NCBI GenBank assembly: GCA_963747765.1
Contig: CAVVGH010000008.1
Location: 186,001 to 250,000, forward strand
Source: VRUE01 sp963747765
Lineage (GTDB): Bacteria > Actinomycetota > Thermoleophilia > Solirubrobacterales > 70-9
Length of the DNA stretch: 64,000 nt
Direction of reading: 5' to 3'
Part shown: in pieces, positions 8,272 through 16,517 of the stretch
Layout: every line of letters begins with the position of its first letter
How positions within the stretch are numbered: position 1 is the first letter of the stretch
Translations under genes and position numbers: made by a program
Notes under the pieces: generated by a model
Database searches by the model: none
The model's input: only the letters and a program-made list of their open reading frames with translations
Told to the model about the DNA's origin: nothing

Positions 8272-8380
8272 CGCGGCATCGCCGCCTGTGGTCCATAAGT
8301 CGCCCGGCGCTGGGAGGTCCCCACGAACTGCTCCACGCGGGGCGATAAATCGCCGTCTGTGGCCCATAAGTCGCCCGGCG
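8272..8380. repeat. Family C hairpins, right pair of element 1
   Basis: Two copies (about 8272-8310 and 8340-8380) share CATAAGTCGCCCGGCG 3' ends. The second retains the full GGGCGATAAATCGCC 5' arm; the first is degenerate (GGCATCGCC). Confidence 0.75.
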
Positions 8381-8514
8381 TCCCAGGTGTGCGCCTTCCT
8401 CTGTCCTCGGAGATGGAGGCGCTGCCGGTGCAAGGGGGCTCGGGCGCTGTCGGAGCGGAGCGGATGGCCGGTTGCCGGTCGAACGCTTCGGGGAGGTCCA
8501 CTAGGGTCGAGCCG

Positions 8515-9375
8515 GTGATTGGCCTCGGGATAGCGGCGGCGGTTGGGGCGTCGGTGCTCTACAACACCTCGATTGCGCTGCAGGCGATGGAGGCGCGGGA
8601 GGTGCCGGAGGAGCACTCACTGCGGCCGTCGCTGATCGGCAGGCTGGTGCGCAACCGGCGCTGGCTCGGGGCGACGGCGCTGGGGCTGGCCGGCTGGCCG
8701 CTGGAGATCGCGGCGCTGCTGCTGGCGCCGCTCACCGTCGTGCAGCCGTGCATCGCCAGCGGGCTGATCCTGCTGCTCTGGCTGGGTGCGACGCGGCTGG
8801 GGGAGGCGCCGGGCCGGCGGGAGGCGATCGCCGTGGCGGCGATCGTCATCGGCGTCTCCGGCGTCGCCTGGGCGGCCCCGGAGCGGACCACCGACCACGC
8901 CGGGCCGGCCGCGATCGCGCTGGCGCTGGGTGCTCTGGCGATCCCGATGGCCATGCCCTACCTGTTGCGGAGCCGGGCCACCGTCTTCGGCGCGCTCACC
9001 GTCCTCAGCGCCGGCTGTGGTTACGCGTGGACGGCGGTCGCCAGCAAGCTGTTGAGCGACGGGCTCGCGATCGGCGCCGTGGCGGTCGCACTGGTCTGGC
9101 TGGCCAGCGCCGCGGCGTCGGAGGGCGTGGCGCTGCTGAGCGAGATGAGCGCCCTGCAGCGCCGCGCGGCAACGCAGGTCGCGCCGCCGATGTTCGCGGT
9201 CCAGATCCTCGTCCCGGTGCTGCTCGCGCCGCTCATCTTCGGCGAGTCGTGGCGGGCGACCCCGCTGGGTGGCGCGGCGCTTGCTGCCTTCATGGCGATC
9301 GCGGTCGTCGGGGCCGCTCTGCTGGCCGGTTCGCGCCCGGTTGGCAGGGCGCTGGAAGGCGCTCGCGCCGGCTGA
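8515..9375 (+). CDS. DMT-superfamily membrane permease (EamA/NIPA-like)
   Basis: This 286-residue protein is almost entirely hydrophobic, with about nine predicted helices. It begins with VIGLGIAAAVGASVLYNT, a pattern common in drug/metabolite-transporter permeases. Basic residues follow helix 2 (RLVRNRRWLG), which helps set topology. I chose the GTG at 8515 because homology-like hydrophobic sequence begins there; upstream in-frame codons belong to the composite repeat element, whose end (8504) lies 10 bp away. Substrate is unknown; small metabolites, drugs or Mg2+ are possible for this superfamily. Confidence 0.75.
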   Translation: MIGLGIAAAVGASVLYNTSIALQAMEAREVPEEHSLRPSLIGRLVRNRRWLGATALGLAGWPLEIAALLLAPLTVVQPCIASGLILLLWLGATRLGEAPGRREAIAVAAIVIGVSGVAWAAPERTTDHAGPAAIALALGALAIPMAMPYLLRSRATVFGALTVLSAGCGYAWTAVASKLLSDGLAIGAVAVALVWLASAAASEGVALLSEMSALQRRAATQVAPPMFAVQILVPVLLAPLIFGESWRATPLGGAALAAFMAIAVVGAALLAGSRPVGRALEGARAG

Positions 9376-9472
9376 CCGGCTATCCGGCTGTACTGCTAGC
9401 CTTGCGGCCCCTTAGCGTCGTGTTTCGTCCCTGCGAAATGCAACCCCTCTCCAGTCGACAGAAGGGATCACC

Positions 9473-10507
9473 GTAGGGCCCGCGGAGACAACTCAGCCCG
9501 ACACGACTAAGTTCGCAATCGGATTCGACCACCGCGACCGCGGCCGGCTGTTCGAGCTGTGGGGCGAGATCCTCGATTCCGAGCAGTGGTCGGAGGGGCG
9601 CATGCTGGCCGCCTTCGAGCAGCGCTGGTCGGAGTGGAATGACCTCCCCAGCCTCGGCCTGTCGAGCTGGGCCGGCGGCGCGCTGGCGGCCCTCGAGTTC
9701 GCGGGCGTGCGCGGCGAGACGGTGCTCTGTCCGTCCAACACCTTCATGGCGACTCCGCTGGCGGCGATCAAGGCGGGCGCCCGGGTCGAGTTCGTCGACT
9801 GCAACCGCGACGACCTCTGCATGTCCTTCGAGGACTTCGAGGCGAAGGCCGAGCGCCACCGGCCGAGGGCGGCGATCCTCGTGCACATCGGCGGCCACCT
9901 GGCCTTCGAGGCCGAGCGCATTGCCGCTTACTGCCGCGACAAGGGGATCTTCCTGCTTGAGGACTGCGCCCACGCGCACGGCGCCGAGTGGGACGGGCGC
10001 AAGCCGGGGGGCTTCGGGGACGCCGGCGTGTACTCGCTGTACGCGACGAAGACGATCTCCGCCGGCGAGGGCGGGGTGCTGGTCTCCTCCGATCCCGACC
10101 TGATCGAGTTCGCCGCGAAGTTCCGCAACTACGGCAAGTTCGAGCACGAGGTCGACGGCCTCAACTTCCGGATGAGCGAGTTCTCCGCCGCCCTCGCGCT
10201 GGTGCAGGCCGAGCGCCTCGAGGAGATCGTCGCCTGGAAGAACGACCACGCGCGGATGCACCTCGACCCGCTTCACCCGGCGCGGCTGGAGCTGCCGGAC
10301 GGGATGATCTCCGGCCTCTACAAGTACATCGTCTTCGAAGAGATCGAGCGCTCCACCGGAAAGGTCTACGAGCAGCCCTGCCACCGCATCATGGGTCGGG
10401 GGGACGAGCTGCCGAACACCGACTGGGTGGCCGAGAACCACTGGTGCGTGCCGCTCTACTACCGTTCGGCGGAGAGCGAGGAGGCTCGCGGCATGGAGGA
10501 GAGATGA
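9473..10507 (+). CDS. DegT/DnrJ/EryC1/StrS-family PLP aminotransferase, non-canonical start
   Basis: This is a sugar aminotransferase-type enzyme with the PLP lysine in YSLYATKTISAGEGG, an active-site Asp in LLEDCAHAHGA and VLCPSNTFMATPLAA. It should transaminate a nucleotide-activated ketosugar for a glycoconjugate. Clearly coding sequence (KFAIGFDHRDRGRLFELW) continues upstream of the first ATG at 9602. The frame is open back to a stop at 9413-9415, yet contains no ATG, GTG or TTG. GAAGGG at 9461-9466 sits six bases before GTA at 9473, the position I give. Either a rare start codon is used or one base is wrong or mutated. The stop overlaps the next gene by ATGA. Confidence 0.85.
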   Translation, partial: VGPAETTQPDTTKFAIGFDHRDRGRLFELWGEILDSEQWSEGRMLAAFEQRWSEWNDLPSLGLSSWAGGALAALEFAGVRGETVLCPSNTFMATPLAAIKAGARVEFVDCNRDDLCMSFEDFEAKAERHRPRAAILVHIGGHLAFEAERIAAYCRDKGIFLLEDCAHAHGAEWDGRKPGGFGDAGVYSLYATKTISAGEGGVLVSSDPDLIEFAAKFRNYGKFEHEVDGLNFRMSEFSAALALVQAERLEEIVAWKNDHARMHLDPLHPARLELPDGMISGLYKYIVFEEIERSTGKVYEQPCHRIMGRGDELPNTDWVAENHWCVPLYYRSAESEEARGMEER

Positions 10508-12831
10508 GCAGGAGAGTTCTGGTGACGGGCGGCGGGGGCTTCATCGGCTCGCACGTCGTCGACCGGCTGATCGGCTGCGGCATCACGCCGCGGATCTTCG
10601 ACCTCAGCGCCTCCTCATACCATTCCCCGCTCGAGGTCGAGACCTTCACCGGAAGCATCACCGATCCGGCCAACCTCGACCTGGCGATGCGCGATTGCGA
10701 CGCGGTCATCCACCTCGCCGCGGTCGCCGACGTCGCTCACGTGCTGGCCGACCCCGTGCTGGCCGAGGAGGTCAATACGCGCGGCACCCTCAACGTGCTG
10801 GAGGCGGCGTGCCGGGCGGAGGTCGGCCGCGTCGTGTACGGCTCGACGACCTGGGCCTACAGCGACTGCACCGAGCAGGCGGTCGACGAGGAAACCCCGA
10901 TTCCGGCGCCGCGCCACCTCTACACGGCGACCAAGCTGGCCGGCGAGACCTACTGCGCCGGCTACGGGGAGCTCTACAACCTCGAGTACACGGTGCTGCG
11001 CTTCGGCATCCCCTACGGGCCACGCGCCCGCGCCGCCGGGGTCGTCGCCAAGTTCACCGACCTGGCGCTCGCCGGGGAGGCGCTGACGATTGCCGGCGAC
11101 GGCAGCCAGACCCGCAGCTTCATCTACGTCGAGGACCTGGCCGACGGCATTGTCGCCGCGCTGCGGCCGGCGGGAGCCAGTCGCACCTACAACCTCTCCG
11201 GCGACGAGGTGGTGACGATCCTCGAGATCGCGGAGACGGTGCAGGAGATGACGGGCGGCTGCGAGATCGTCCACACGCCGCCCCGGCCGGGCGATTTCCC
11301 CGGCAAGGAGATCTCCAACCAGCGGGCCCTGGAGGAGCTCGGCTGGAAGGCCGAAACGAGCTTCCGCGAGGGCGTGCGGAAATACGTCGACTGGGTGCAC
11401 ACCACCACGCGGCCGCCCGATCCGGTGCCGAGCCGCAAGCCCTCCCTGAACGGCAACGGCCACGCGGCGGGGGCGCTGCTGGCGGGAGCGGTAGGCGCGG
11501 AGGAGCGACCACCGCGCGTCCTGGTGCTGACCGCCGACATCGGCGAGGGCCACGATCTCCCCGCCCGGATCATCAAGGCCGAAATCGAAGAGGAGATACC
11601 CGCTGCCGAGGTCGTGGTCGCCAACGGGCTCGAGGCGATGGGTCGGTTCATCTCCTCGGTCCTGCGGGGCGGCTCGCGGGTGACGTTCCGGTGGATGCCC
11701 TGGATGTTCGATCTCCAGTACTGGCTGATCACCAAGTTCGCGCCGACCCGCTGGCTCACCCACCACCTCGGCTACGTGCTCGGCGCCGGCGGTCTGACGA
11801 ACCTGATCTCCCGCTATGACCCGGCGGTTGTCATCTCCACCTATCCGGGGGTCACGGCCGTGCTGGGGATGCTGCGCGAAAACCGCCGCCTCTCGATACC
11901 CGTCCAGTCGGCAATCACCGACCTCGCCGGCCTGCGCTATTGGGCCCACCCCGGAGTCGACCTGCACTTCGTCACCCACCCGGAGTCGATCGAGGAGGTG
12001 GAGGAATTGATCGGTCCGGGCAGGGTGGAGTGGGCGCGACCGCCGATCTCACGCGATTTCCTCACCCCGCGCACCCGCGGTGACGCGCGCCGCGCTCTCG
12101 AAGTCCCGGCGCACGCGCGCCTCGTGCTGGTCTCGGGCGGGGGCTGGGGAGTCGGCGACCTGGAAGGGGCGATTCGCGCGGCGCTCTCGGTCGAGGACAC
12201 CCAGGTTGTCTGCATCGCGGGGCGCAACGAGGTGGCTCGCGAGAAGCTGAAGCAGCGCTTCAACGGCGACGGACGGGTGCAGATCATCGGGTTCACCGAG
12301 CGGATGAGCGACTGGATGGCCGCGGCCGACGCGATGATCCACTCGACAGCCGGGCTGACGGTCCTCGAGGCGCACATCCGCGGCTGCCCGGTCGTGTCGT
12401 ACGGCTTCTCGGCGGGGCACCTGCGGGCGAACAACGCGGCCTTCGAGCGCTTCGGCCTGGCCGAGGTGGCGCGCTCCGAGCACGAGCTGGAGTCGATGCT
12501 GCGCCATCTGACCCGCCAGCGCCGCTCGCCCAACACCTCCTTTGCGTCGCTGCCGTCGATCGCCTCCCGAGCGCTGACCGCACGGCCGCGGGTCCGCCCG
12601 CAGCCGGTCTGGCGCCTGCGCGCGGAGCGGGTCACGACGGCGGTCAGCCTTGTCGCGGTGGCCATCGTCATGCTGCTCGCCGTGATCCACCGTGAAACGC
12701 CCTACCGGGTGATCGCCAGGCCGCTCGAGAGCCGCATCCATCTCGGCAAGGACACCGACACGGTGACGCCGGCGGTGCGGACCGCACACCCCGCGGCGCA
12801 GGCTCGCCAGGCCGCCAGGCAGGGGCCCTGA
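10504..12831 (+). CDS. NAD-dependent epimerase/dehydratase fused to MGDG-synthase-like glycosyltransferase
   Basis: This single 775-residue frame joins two enzymes. Residues 1 to about 305 are an extended SDR sugar epimerase: the NAD motif GGGGFIGSH near residue 10, a Ser in YGSTTW and the catalytic YTATK. A Pro/Ser/Asn/Gly linker follows. From about 338 comes a GT-B glycosyltransferase like monogalactosyldiacylglycerol synthase (VLTADIGEGHDLPARII at the start, FTERMSDWMAAADAMI and STAGLTVLEAHIRGCPVV in the donor domain). One membrane helix lies at about 709-728. It probably makes a UDP-sugar and transfers it to a lipid acceptor at the membrane. Start overlaps the aminotransferase stop; the deacetylase follows 5 bp later. 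Confidence 0.85.
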   Translation: MSRRVLVTGGGGFIGSHVVDRLIGCGITPRIFDLSASSYHSPLEVETFTGSITDPANLDLAMRDCDAVIHLAAVADVAHVLADPVLAEEVNTRGTLNVLEAACRAEVGRVVYGSTTWAYSDCTEQAVDEETPIPAPRHLYTATKLAGETYCAGYGELYNLEYTVLRFGIPYGPRARAAGVVAKFTDLALAGEALTIAGDGSQTRSFIYVEDLADGIVAALRPAGASRTYNLSGDEVVTILEIAETVQEMTGGCEIVHTPPRPGDFPGKEISNQRALEELGWKAETSFREGVRKYVDWVHTTTRPPDPVPSRKPSLNGNGHAAGALLAGAVGAEERPPRVLVLTADIGEGHDLPARIIKAEIEEEIPAAEVVVANGLEAMGRFISSVLRGGSRVTFRWMPWMFDLQYWLITKFAPTRWLTHHLGYVLGAGGLTNLISRYDPAVVISTYPGVTAVLGMLRENRRLSIPVQSAITDLAGLRYWAHPGVDLHFVTHPESIEEVEELIGPGRVEWARPPISRDFLTPRTRGDARRALEVPAHARLVLVSGGGWGVGDLEGAIRAALSVEDTQVVCIAGRNEVAREKLKQRFNGDGRVQIIGFTERMSDWMAAADAMIHSTAGLTVLEAHIRGCPVVSYGFSAGHLRANNAAFERFGLAEVARSEHELESMLRHLTRQRRSPNTSFASLPSIASRALTARPRVRPQPVWRLRAERVTTAVSLVAVAIVMLLAVIHRETPYRVIARPLESRIHLGKDTDTVTPAVRTAHPAAQARQAARQGP

Positions 12832-12836
12832 GCGGA

Positions 12837-13526
12837 GTGCTGGTCGGCGCGGGGATCGCCACCGCCGCCGCCCTCCACGCGGGCCCCGCGCTGGCGCCGG
12901 TCCTTCCGGGTATCGCGGCCACGCTTGGGATCAAGGAGCGCCAGGAGGGCGGCGGCGTGGCGCTGACCTTCGACGATGGCCCGCACCCGGAGGGGACGCC
13001 GCTGGTGCTGGAGACCCTTCGCGAGGCGGGTGCCCGTGCCACCTTCTTCCTGGTCGGCGAGCAGGTCGTGCGACGCCCGGCCCTGGTGGCAGAGATCGTC
13101 GCCGCGGGGCACCGGGTCGAGCTGCACTGCCACCGGCATCGCAACCTGCTGCGGCTCACTCCGGGTCAGTTCCTGGCCGACGCCGAGCGGGCGCGCGGCG
13201 CGATCGAGGAAGCCAGCGGGCAGCCGATCGCCGACTACCGGCCGCCCTACGGCATCTTCAGCAGCTCGGCGCTGGTCGCGGCGCGGCGGCACGGCTGGCG
13301 GCCGGTGCTCTGGTCGCGATGGGGAAGGGACTGGGCCCGGCGAGCGACGGCTCGATCGATCGCCCGGCGCACCACGGCGGGAATCCGCGACGGCGACATC
13401 GTCCTGCTACACGACGCCGACTACTACAGCGCCCCCGGTTCCTGGGCGCGCACGGCTGCGGCCCTACCGATCATCCTCGAGGAGCTCGACAGCCGTGAGC
13501 TGAAGCCCGTCTTGCTGCGCCGCTGA
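12837..13526 (+). CDS. Polysaccharide deacetylase (NodB homology domain)
   Basis: This 229-residue carbohydrate esterase family 4-type protein has an N-terminal hydrophobic stretch (VGAGIATAAALHAGPALA) that could be a signal or anchor. It has the metal motif TFDDGPHPEG near residue 44, an HCHRH metal-site segment, RPPYG and a VLLHDAD catalytic-base region. It removes N-acetyl groups from a glycan or glycolipid. The GTG at 12837 lies 5 bp behind the fusion gene, so it is probably the third enzyme of the same glycoconjugate operon. A family of intergenic hairpins follows it. Confidence 0.85.
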   Translation: MLVGAGIATAAALHAGPALAPVLPGIAATLGIKERQEGGGVALTFDDGPHPEGTPLVLETLREAGARATFFLVGEQVVRRPALVAEIVAAGHRVELHCHRHRNLLRLTPGQFLADAERARGAIEEASGQPIADYRPPYGIFSSSALVAARRHGWRPVLWSRWGRDWARRATARSIARRTTAGIRDGDIVLLHDADYYSAPGSWARTAAALPIILEELDSRELKPVLLRR

Positions 13527-13854
13527 GCCGGCGGCGCGAGCGTCCAATGCTCACAGCCGGCAAAGGCCTCGTCGAGGCGCTTTGCCATCGCACTCCTGGG
13601 CCGTTCTTGGTCGAAGATCTCCTTGGCCATAGCTCTCCGTCCTTTAGGGGGCGAGGCTGCAGCATGAACCCCCCGTCAGACGAAAAACATGCACGTTGCG
13701 GGAAAGAACGCGCAGATTGCGCGTTTTGGCTCAGAGAGTCCATCCGGACACCCACGTTTTCGACTTAATCGCTGTCTCTGCCACATCACTCAACGAACCG
13801 GTCCTTTCGGGTCCCCCAGACCCTTAGCGAGCCCCTCATCGATTGATGAGAGAA

Positions 13855-13913
13855 ACAGCCTCCCCTGTTTGCCCTCCTCACCTGCAAGCAGGAGGGCAAA
13901 CAGGGGAGGCTGT
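13855..13913. repeat. Family B palindrome, copy 2
   Basis: Arms ACAGCCTCCCCTGTTTGCC and the complement ending GGGGAGGCTGT surround the loop CACCTGCAAGC. Loop orientation relative to the TCATCGATTGATGA flank matches copy 1 and is opposite to copies 3 and 4. Confidence 0.9.
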
Positions 13914-13985
13914 GGAGGGGGCCCGGGCGGTCAGGGACTACGGGCGTCGTTCCGCGAGATGTGGCCTAAACGCAGCGGACACGAA

Positions 13986-14103
13986 CTCCGTTCGCTGTTT
14001 GTGTCGCTGGGCGGTACAAAGAGCGAACGGAGGGCTGGGGGCGGCCGGGGGCGAGACTCCGTTCGCTGTTTGTGTCGCTGGGCGGTACAAAGAGCGAACG
14101 GAG
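13986..14103. repeat. Family A hairpin repeats, 2 copies (13986-14032, 14057-14103)
   Basis: Same 47-bp unit as elsewhere but with right arm ACAAAGAGCGAACGGAG, which pairs with the left arm over 17 bp with one mismatch. The starts are 71 bp apart. Confidence 0.92.
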
Positions 14104-14305
14104 GGCTTGGGGCGGCCGGAGTGAAGCGGAGACGCACCAGATGAGCAGCTCCACGGCCAGACACGCCTGGATGAGGTGCCTGGCACACTGTGCATTTCGT
14201 CGTCCTCGGGCTTGCGATTTGCCCACCGGCAAAGGCTTGCGCCCTGCGTCCTCGATCTGCTTGGCCAGGGCGTGTCCCCGTTGACACCTCGCCGTGGAAC
14301 TACAT

Positions 14306-15148
14306 TTAGGCCGTCGCGGTAAACGCGGCGATCTCGTCAGCGAGGCGCTGCGGCTGGTCGACCGGCACGAAGGTCTTCGAGTCCGGAATCTGCACGATCC
14401 GAGCGTTGCCCGTTTCTGCGGCGAGCCGTTCCGCGTAGGAGATCGGAAAGAAACGGTCGCCGGGCGCCCAGGCGAGCAGGATCGGCAGATCGGAGCCGCG
14501 CAGCCGCTCGGCGGCCGCCAGCGTGTGGCGCTTGTTCATCCCCGCTGTGAACTTCTTGACGTCGCGGCGGATGGCCGGGTCCCTGAAGCCGGGCTCCATC
14601 CAGGAGGAGATCAGCTCGGGCGGAAGCGGGTCGCTCGTGAAGGGCCGAAACGCCGCGCGCGCCACGGCGCCGATCCGGAACGGAGCCGCCAGGGCCGACA
14701 TCCCGCCCGGCAGCTTGGCGATCGCCGGCATCGCCTTGAAGACGCCCGGGGGGAAGTTCTCGTGGGTATCGCAGTTGGTGAGGACGAGGCGCCCGATGCG
14801 ATCCGGGTGGCTCGCGACGAGGACCTGCGACATGGCGCCCCCCGAGTCGTTGCCGACGATCGTCACGTCGCTGAGCTCGAGCGCCGCCAGGAAGCTCGCA
14901 ATCAGCGACGCGATACCCGGCGGGGAGAGGTCGGCGTCGGGGTTCATGGCGACCTGCTGGGCGCCCAGCGGCCAGTCGGGAGCCAGGCACCGGCAGCGGC
15001 CGGAGAGGCTGTCGACGACGCCGTCCCAGAGGCGGCCGTCGACGAGGTAGCCGTGTACGAAGACGACCGGCTTCCCCTCACCCGCCTCGCGATAGCGGAC
15101 CGTTCCGGCCGGGAGCGAGATCTCGCGGCGATCGTCTGGCTCGGTCAT
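14306..15148 (-). CDS. Alpha/beta-fold hydrolase with atypical catalytic residues
   Basis: This 280-residue protein has the oxyanion-loop segment VVFVHGYLVDGRLWDG and a nucleophile elbow, IVGNDSGGAMSQ. The elbow Gly-Asn-Asp-Ser-Gly puts Asp at the nucleophile position, as in haloalkane dehalogenases and epoxide hydrolases. The acid is likely Asp in LAWAPGDRFFP. Where a catalytic His is normally found (GHFP-type segment before the last helix) the sequence reads SKTFVPVDQP, with no His. It may therefore have unusual chemistry or be non-catalytic. No signal peptide, so cytoplasmic. Monocistronic, divergent from rpmE. Confidence 0.8.
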   Translation of the reverse strand: MTEPDDRREISLPAGTVRYREAGEGKPVVFVHGYLVDGRLWDGVVDSLSGRCRCLAPDWPLGAQQVAMNPDADLSPPGIASLIASFLAALELSDVTIVGNDSGGAMSQVLVASHPDRIGRLVLTNCDTHENFPPGVFKAMPAIAKLPGGMSALAAPFRIGAVARAAFRPFTSDPLPPELISSWMEPGFRDPAIRRDVKKFTAGMNKRHTLAAAERLRGSDLPILLAWAPGDRFFPISYAERLAAETGNARIVQIPDSKTFVPVDQPQRLADEIAAFTATA

Positions 15149-15243
15149 CGGGGCATTCCCTCCTGCTGGCGTCGGGGTCGGTGGGGCGGCCGCAGCATCT
15201 CATGAGTCGGCTGCCGCGGGCGATTCTCTAGACTGACTGGGGA

Positions 15244-15459
15244 ATGAAAGCTGGAATCCACCCCGAGTACACGCTTGCGCACGTCCACTGTTCGTGCGGG
15301 AACCAGTTCTACACGCGCTCGACCGAGGCGGATCTCCACGTGGAGCTCTGCTCGGAGTGCCATCCGTTCTACACCGGCAAGCAGAAGCTCGTCGACACCG
15401 GTGGCCGAGTGGAGCGATTCCAGCGCCGCGCCGCAAAGCACGCCAAGGCCCGGAGATAA
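15244..15459 (+). CDS. rpmE: 50S ribosomal protein L31, zinc-binding form
   Basis: This 71-residue protein starts MKAGIHPEY and keeps Cys16, Cys18, Cys36 and Cys39, so it is the C+ (zinc-ribbon) paralogue. HPFYTGKQK is the family signature. It sits at the subunit interface of the ribosome. The next gene starts 3 bp after the stop, and prfA follows that, an order common in Gram-positive genomes. Confidence 0.95.
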   Translation: MKAGIHPEYTLAHVHCSCGNQFYTRSTEADLHVELCSECHPFYTGKQKLVDTGGRVERFQRRAAKHAKARR

Positions 15460-15462
15460 CCC

Positions 15463-16470
15463 GTGAGCCCGAAGTTGGGCTCCCAGCGGCCTGAGACCGT
15501 CTCGTCTAACGGCGCCGATCCGCTGCGCATGCCCGACGGGGCGCTGGTCGCAAAACGCGATGCGCCGGTCGGCGGCCAGGCGGTGCTGGAGGGGGTGATG
15601 ATGCGCGGCGTTTCGACCTGGGCGGTCGCCGTGCGCAACCCGGAGGGACAGGTTGAGCTGAGCTCCGAACCGCTCGTGCCGTGGGCGAAGCGCCACCGGC
15701 TCTGGCGGGTGCCGGTGATCCGCGGCGTCGTCGCGCTCGGCGAGTCGCTGAAGATCGGCTTCCGCGCCCTGGCGATCTCCGCCAACGCGCAGATGGAGGA
15801 GGACGAGGACGGCAAGAAGGAGGAGATCGGCGGCTGGGTTTGGGGGGCGACGATCGCCCTCTCGATGGTGCTGGCGGTTGGTCTCTTCTTCGTCGTGCCC
15901 GTCGGGCTGACCAGCCTGATCAAGGACCAGCTCGGCTCGCCGTTTCTGTTCTGGCTGATCGAGGGGGTGCTGCGGACCACGATCTTCATCGGCTATATCG
16001 CCGCGATCAGCCGCATGCCCGACCTGCGCCGGGTGTTCGAGTACCACGGCGCCGAGCACAAGACGATCTCCTGCTACGAGGCCGAGGACGAGCTCGTCCC
16101 GAGCCGCGCCAAGCTCTACTCACGCCTGCACCCGCGCTGCGGCACGAGCTTCCTGCTGATCGTGATGGTGCTGGCGATCTTCGTCTTCGCGCCGATCGGG
16201 CTGCCGGCCTGGTATTGGCTGCTCGCTTCGCGCATCCTCGGCATCCCGCTGATCGCCGGCCTCTCCTACGAGGTGATCAAGTGGGCGGGTAAGAACCGGC
16301 GCAAGCGCTGGGTGCGGGGTGTGATGTGGCCGGGGCTGATGCTGCAGAACCTGACGACCCGCGAGCCCGACGAAGAGCAGCTCGCGGTGGCGATCGCCTC
16401 GTTGGAGAAGGTGCTGGCCGAGGAGACCCCGGCCGCGCCCGGCGAGTCGCCGATCGAGATCGTCGCGTAG
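15463..16470 (+). CDS. DUF1385-family membrane protein
   Basis: This 335-residue protein matches the DUF1385 (YqhQ-like) family: an N-terminal GGQAVLEGVMMRG motif near residue 35, EYHGAEHKTISCYE in the middle and LHPRCGTSFL before the last membrane segments. About four to five hydrophobic helices are visible. Function is not established; the conserved HGAEHK and Cys positions suggest a metal site. It begins at GTG 15463, between rpmE and prfA. Confidence 0.9.
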   Translation: MSPKLGSQRPETVSSNGADPLRMPDGALVAKRDAPVGGQAVLEGVMMRGVSTWAVAVRNPEGQVELSSEPLVPWAKRHRLWRVPVIRGVVALGESLKIGFRALAISANAQMEEDEDGKKEEIGGWVWGATIALSMVLAVGLFFVVPVGLTSLIKDQLGSPFLFWLIEGVLRTTIFIGYIAAISRMPDLRRVFEYHGAEHKTISCYEAEDELVPSRAKLYSRLHPRCGTSFLLIVMVLAIFVFAPIGLPAWYWLLASRILGIPLIAGLSYEVIKWAGKNRRKRWVRGVMWPGLMLQNLTTREPDEEQLAVAIASLEKVLAEETPAAPGESPIEIVA

Positions 16471-16517
16471 GCGTTGCGGCGGGCCACCCGCCCGAGTTAC
16501 GCCTATCGTTAGCGGTG

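Larger units (their letters stand above)
7546..8504. repeat. Composite repeat element 1 (about 960 bp, terminal inverted repeats, non-coding)
   Basis: This fills almost the whole gap between ETF-QO and the permease gene. It begins tcagtggatctccccgaag and ends with the inverse (gaacgcttcggggaggtcc, then actag). These termini pair over about 25 bp with few mismatches. Inside, in order, are family C hairpins (7654-7742), a GGGCTCG/CCGAGCCC hairpin near 7852, family B (7984-8041), two family A repeats (8127-8243) and two more family C hairpins (8272-8380). A near-duplicate in the same order occupies 46256-47253. Short ORFs in it are open in several frames and I see no protein family in them. Confidence 0.85.
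13527..14305. other. Gene-free interval between convergent genes, holds family A and B repeats
   Basis: About 780 bp without a supported gene. The first 300 bp show no recognisable signal and lower GC near 13680-13790. From 13830 on there is a family B palindrome with its TCATCGATTGATGAGAGA flank, a conserved linker (cgggcgtcgttccgcgag), two family A repeats and then about 200 bp of unassigned sequence. The termini of the 1-kb composite element are absent. Confidence 0.7.

Noticed and set aside
7546..8504. Classical insertion sequence
   Set aside because: Termini look like inverted repeats but there is no transposase, DDE motif or ORF of suitable length.
7963..8616. ORFs within the repeat regions (e.g. 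217 codons here, others at 13931 and 46557)
   Set aside because: Their peptides are just translations of the family A and B palindromes in several frames (RSLYRSATQTANG-type strings) and have no start context.
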